From 66-474 sp051962095 (lineage in GTDB: Bacteria > Pseudomonadota > Gammaproteobacteria > Xanthomonadales > Rhodanobacteraceae): a stretch of 15,174 nt of DNA. This document shows, piece after piece, positions 13,656 through 15,174 of the stretch. Under the pieces are notes generated by a model, which ran no database searches, had not been told where the DNA came from, and saw nothing but the letters and a program-made list of their open reading frames with translations. The position numbers were made by a program, and so were the translations under genes. Each line of letters starts with the position of its first letter. Position 1 is the first letter of the stretch. Where the stretch lies: NCBI GenBank assembly GCA_051962095.1, contig JBQCCP010000096.1, positions 1 through 15,174 on the forward strand, written 5' to 3'.

Positions 13656-15174
13656 ATGGTTGAGCTCCTCGCCCGCCTGAAGCAACGCAAGCTGGTGCAA
13701 TGGGCACTGGCGTACCTCGCCGGCGCCTGGGCGGTGCTGCAGGCACTGGGCCTCGTTGCGGACAGCTACGACTGGCCTCACCGGATCATGCAGATCGCAT
13801 TCGCGGCGATCGCCGTCGGCTTCGCGATCGCGCTCGTGCTGGCCTGGTACCACGGAGAGAAGGGCCGACAGCGGGTCAGCAGTACCGAGTTGTTGCTGGT
13901 CGCGCTGGTGCTCGCGGTGGGCGGTGGACTGCTCTGGCGGTTCGCGCGCGTGGCGCCAGGCGCAACGGAATCCATCGCCGCGCGCGGCACGGAGTCCGCG
14001 GCGAAGGCGGCTGGCTCCGGGCGGTCCGCCTCCCCCCCATCGGTACAAACCGCTCCGATCCCCGCCAAGTCCATTGCAGTGCTGCCATTCGTGAACATGA
14101 GCGGGGATCCGAGGAACGATTATTTCAGCGACGGCATCACCGAGGAAATATTGAATGCGCTGGCGCAGGTGCCGAAGTTGAAGGTCGCCGCACGCACGTC
14201 GGCGTTCGCCTTCAAGGGCAAGGAAGAGGACTTGCGCAAGGTCGGCGAGGTGCTGGACGTCGCGACGGTGCTGGAAGGCAGCGTGCAGCGATCCGGCGAC
14301 GAGGTGCGCATCACCGCGCAGTTGATAGACACGCGCACCGGCTATCACCTGTGGAGCGAAAAGTACGACCGCAAGCTGACCAGCATCTTCGCGGTCGAGG
14401 ATGAAATCAGCAAGGCAATCGCCGAAAAGTTGCGCGTGCAACTGGTCGGCGGTGGCGGACAGGCGCTGGTTCGACCTGGCACCGTAGATCCGGGCGCACA
14501 CGCGCTCTACCTCCGCGCCATCGCCGGTATCGCGCGGCGTGGTCCGGCGCTCAAGGACGCTGCTCTGTTGCTTCAACAGGCGACTGCGCGCGACCCGGAT
14601 TACGCCAACGCGTGGGCGGGGCTGTCACAGGTTCAAGAACTGCTGCCCTGGTACGAACTGGCGGGCTGGCCGGATTCACTGGCCGTGGCGGAGCGGTCGG
14701 CCAGACGCGCGCTGGCGCTGGATCCGCAGTCGGGCGAAGCGCATGCCGCCCTGGCCAACGTGCTCCGCGACCGGCTCGAATTTGCCGCCGCAGAGCGCGA
14801 GTACCGCAAGGCGCTGGCGTTGAGTCCCGGTTCGTCCGAGATACGCAATCAATACGCGCAACTGCTTAATGCGGTCGGCGCTTCGAACGCGATGCTGCAA
14901 CAGGAGCGCATCGCGATCTCGCTGGATCCATTGGCACCCAATCCGCGCTACATGCTGGGATTCGAACTGGTCATCCAACACCGCTATCGGGAAGCCGCGG
15001 CCGAGTTCGAGAAGGTGCTGGAGCAGACGCCGAACTATGCCTACGCGCGCTTCCATCTTGCCCTGACCAATTTGTATGAAGGCCACGATGATGAAGCCCT
15101 GAAAATTGGCCGCGCCGCCGCGTTGCAGGCAGGGCGAGACCCGGCAACGATCGATGTGTTGCTGCGGGCCTGCA
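13656..15174 (+). CDS. TolB-like N-terminal domain / TPR membrane protein, C-terminus beyond right edge
   Basis: The frame from ATG13656 stays open for 506 codons to the window end. Three hydrophobic segments (about residues 14-34, 43-65 and 77-95) anchor the N-terminus in the inner membrane. A Ser/Ala/Pro-rich linker leads to a TolB-like N-terminal domain (about 137-263) with its typical opening KSIAVLPFVNMSGDP, FSDGITEEILNAL, and RITAQLIDTRTGYHLWSEKY. TPR repeats begin near residue 300 (ALDPQSGEAHAALANVL, ALSPGSSEIRNQYAQLL and further units). Such proteins are common in proteobacteria, often with an adenylate-cyclase or DNA-binding domain in front; here only membrane helices are in front. 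Their role is poorly defined, probably scaffolding or envelope sensing. The ATG has only a weak GGGG upstream, and the open frame reaches back to 13503 through the relic, so a longer protein cannot be excluded. Confidence 0.88.
   Translation, partial: MVELLARLKQRKLVQWALAYLAGAWAVLQALGLVADSYDWPHRIMQIAFAAIAVGFAIALVLAWYHGEKGRQRVSSTELLLVALVLAVGGGLLWRFARVAPGATESIAARGTESAAKAAGSGRSASPPSVQTAPIPAKSIAVLPFVNMSGDPRNDYFSDGITEEILNALAQVPKLKVAARTSAFAFKGKEEDLRKVGEVLDVATVLEGSVQRSGDEVRITAQLIDTRTGYHLWSEKYDRKLTSIFAVEDEISKAIAEKLRVQLVGGGGQALVRPGTVDPGAHALYLRAIAGIARRGPALKDAALLLQQATARDPDYANAWAGLSQVQELLPWYELAGWPDSLAVAERSARRALALDPQSGEAHAALANVLRDRLEFAAAEREYRKALALSPGSSEIRNQYAQLLNAVGASNAMLQQERIAISLDPLAPNPRYMLGFELVIQHRYREAAAEFEKVLEQTPNYAYARFHLALTNLYEGHDDEALKIGRAAALQAGRDPATIDVLLRAC

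Noticed and set aside
13239..14576. Minus-strand open frame of 445 codons opposite the TolB-like/TPR gene
   Set aside because: It is antisense to a clear TolB-like/TPR coding region and has a His/Arg-rich translation without domain features.
1..15174. CRISPR arrays, tRNA or rRNA genes, complete insertion sequences, integrase genes
   Set aside because: No regularly spaced repeats, cloverleaf-like segments, rRNA-like sequence, transposase or recombinase motifs were recognised on either strand by reading alone.

Overview
The window is uniformly GC-rich. Its gene content (an Mrp-type cation/proton antiporter, TolB-like/TPR membrane proteins, a DoxX relic, a soluble multi-PAS hybrid kinase) suggests a gammaproteobacterium of the Xanthomonadales/Lysobacterales type. 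That placement is an inference from family resemblance; there is no rRNA or other marker gene here.

Layout, left to right. (1) 1-2373, minus strand: N-terminal 791 codons of a large MrpA/PhaA-type antiporter subunit that runs off the left edge. (2) 2520-2985: a decayed zone in which a DoxX-family gene (plus) and a hotdog thioesterase gene (minus) have both lost their 3' ends and been joined tail to tail; each also carries a frameshift. (3) 3103-3750, plus: a HAD-superfamily hydrolase. (4) 3821-8409, minus: the centrepiece, a two-gene operon with an ATGA start/stop overlap. It encodes a SIR2-like + TIR fusion protein (460 aa) followed by an nSTAND1-type NTPase with a coiled coil, one membrane helix and a roughly 600-residue TPR-like C-terminus (1069 aa). 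(5) 8506-9156, minus: an NADP-binding F420-reductase-like oxidoreductase, 96 bases upstream of that operon. (6) 9157-9863: intergenic region with relics of an MFS transporter and a zinc-type alcohol dehydrogenase. (7) 9864-12743, plus: a soluble hybrid histidine kinase (three PAS domains, GAF, HisKA, HATPase_c, REC). (8) 12744-13375: no recognisable gene; it holds an 11-bp direct repeat. (9) 13376-13655: relic of a two-TM N-terminal domain with one frameshift. (10) 13656 to the right edge, plus: a TolB-like/TPR membrane protein, incomplete at its C-terminus.

How they may work together. The SIR2-TIR and STAND genes are translationally coupled and look like an effector-sensor pair. The STAND ATPase would sense something through its TPR-like domain and license the NAD-targeting SIR2/TIR protein. 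This resembles anti-phage STAND (Avs), Thoeris and DSR logic, but here both putative NADase modules sit on one polypeptide and the sensor is a separate, apparently membrane-anchored protein. That role is inferred from domains and operon structure only. Gene relics on both sides indicate a stretch with frequent deletion and replacement. The other intact genes look like ordinary housekeeping or signalling genes with no visible functional link to the pair.
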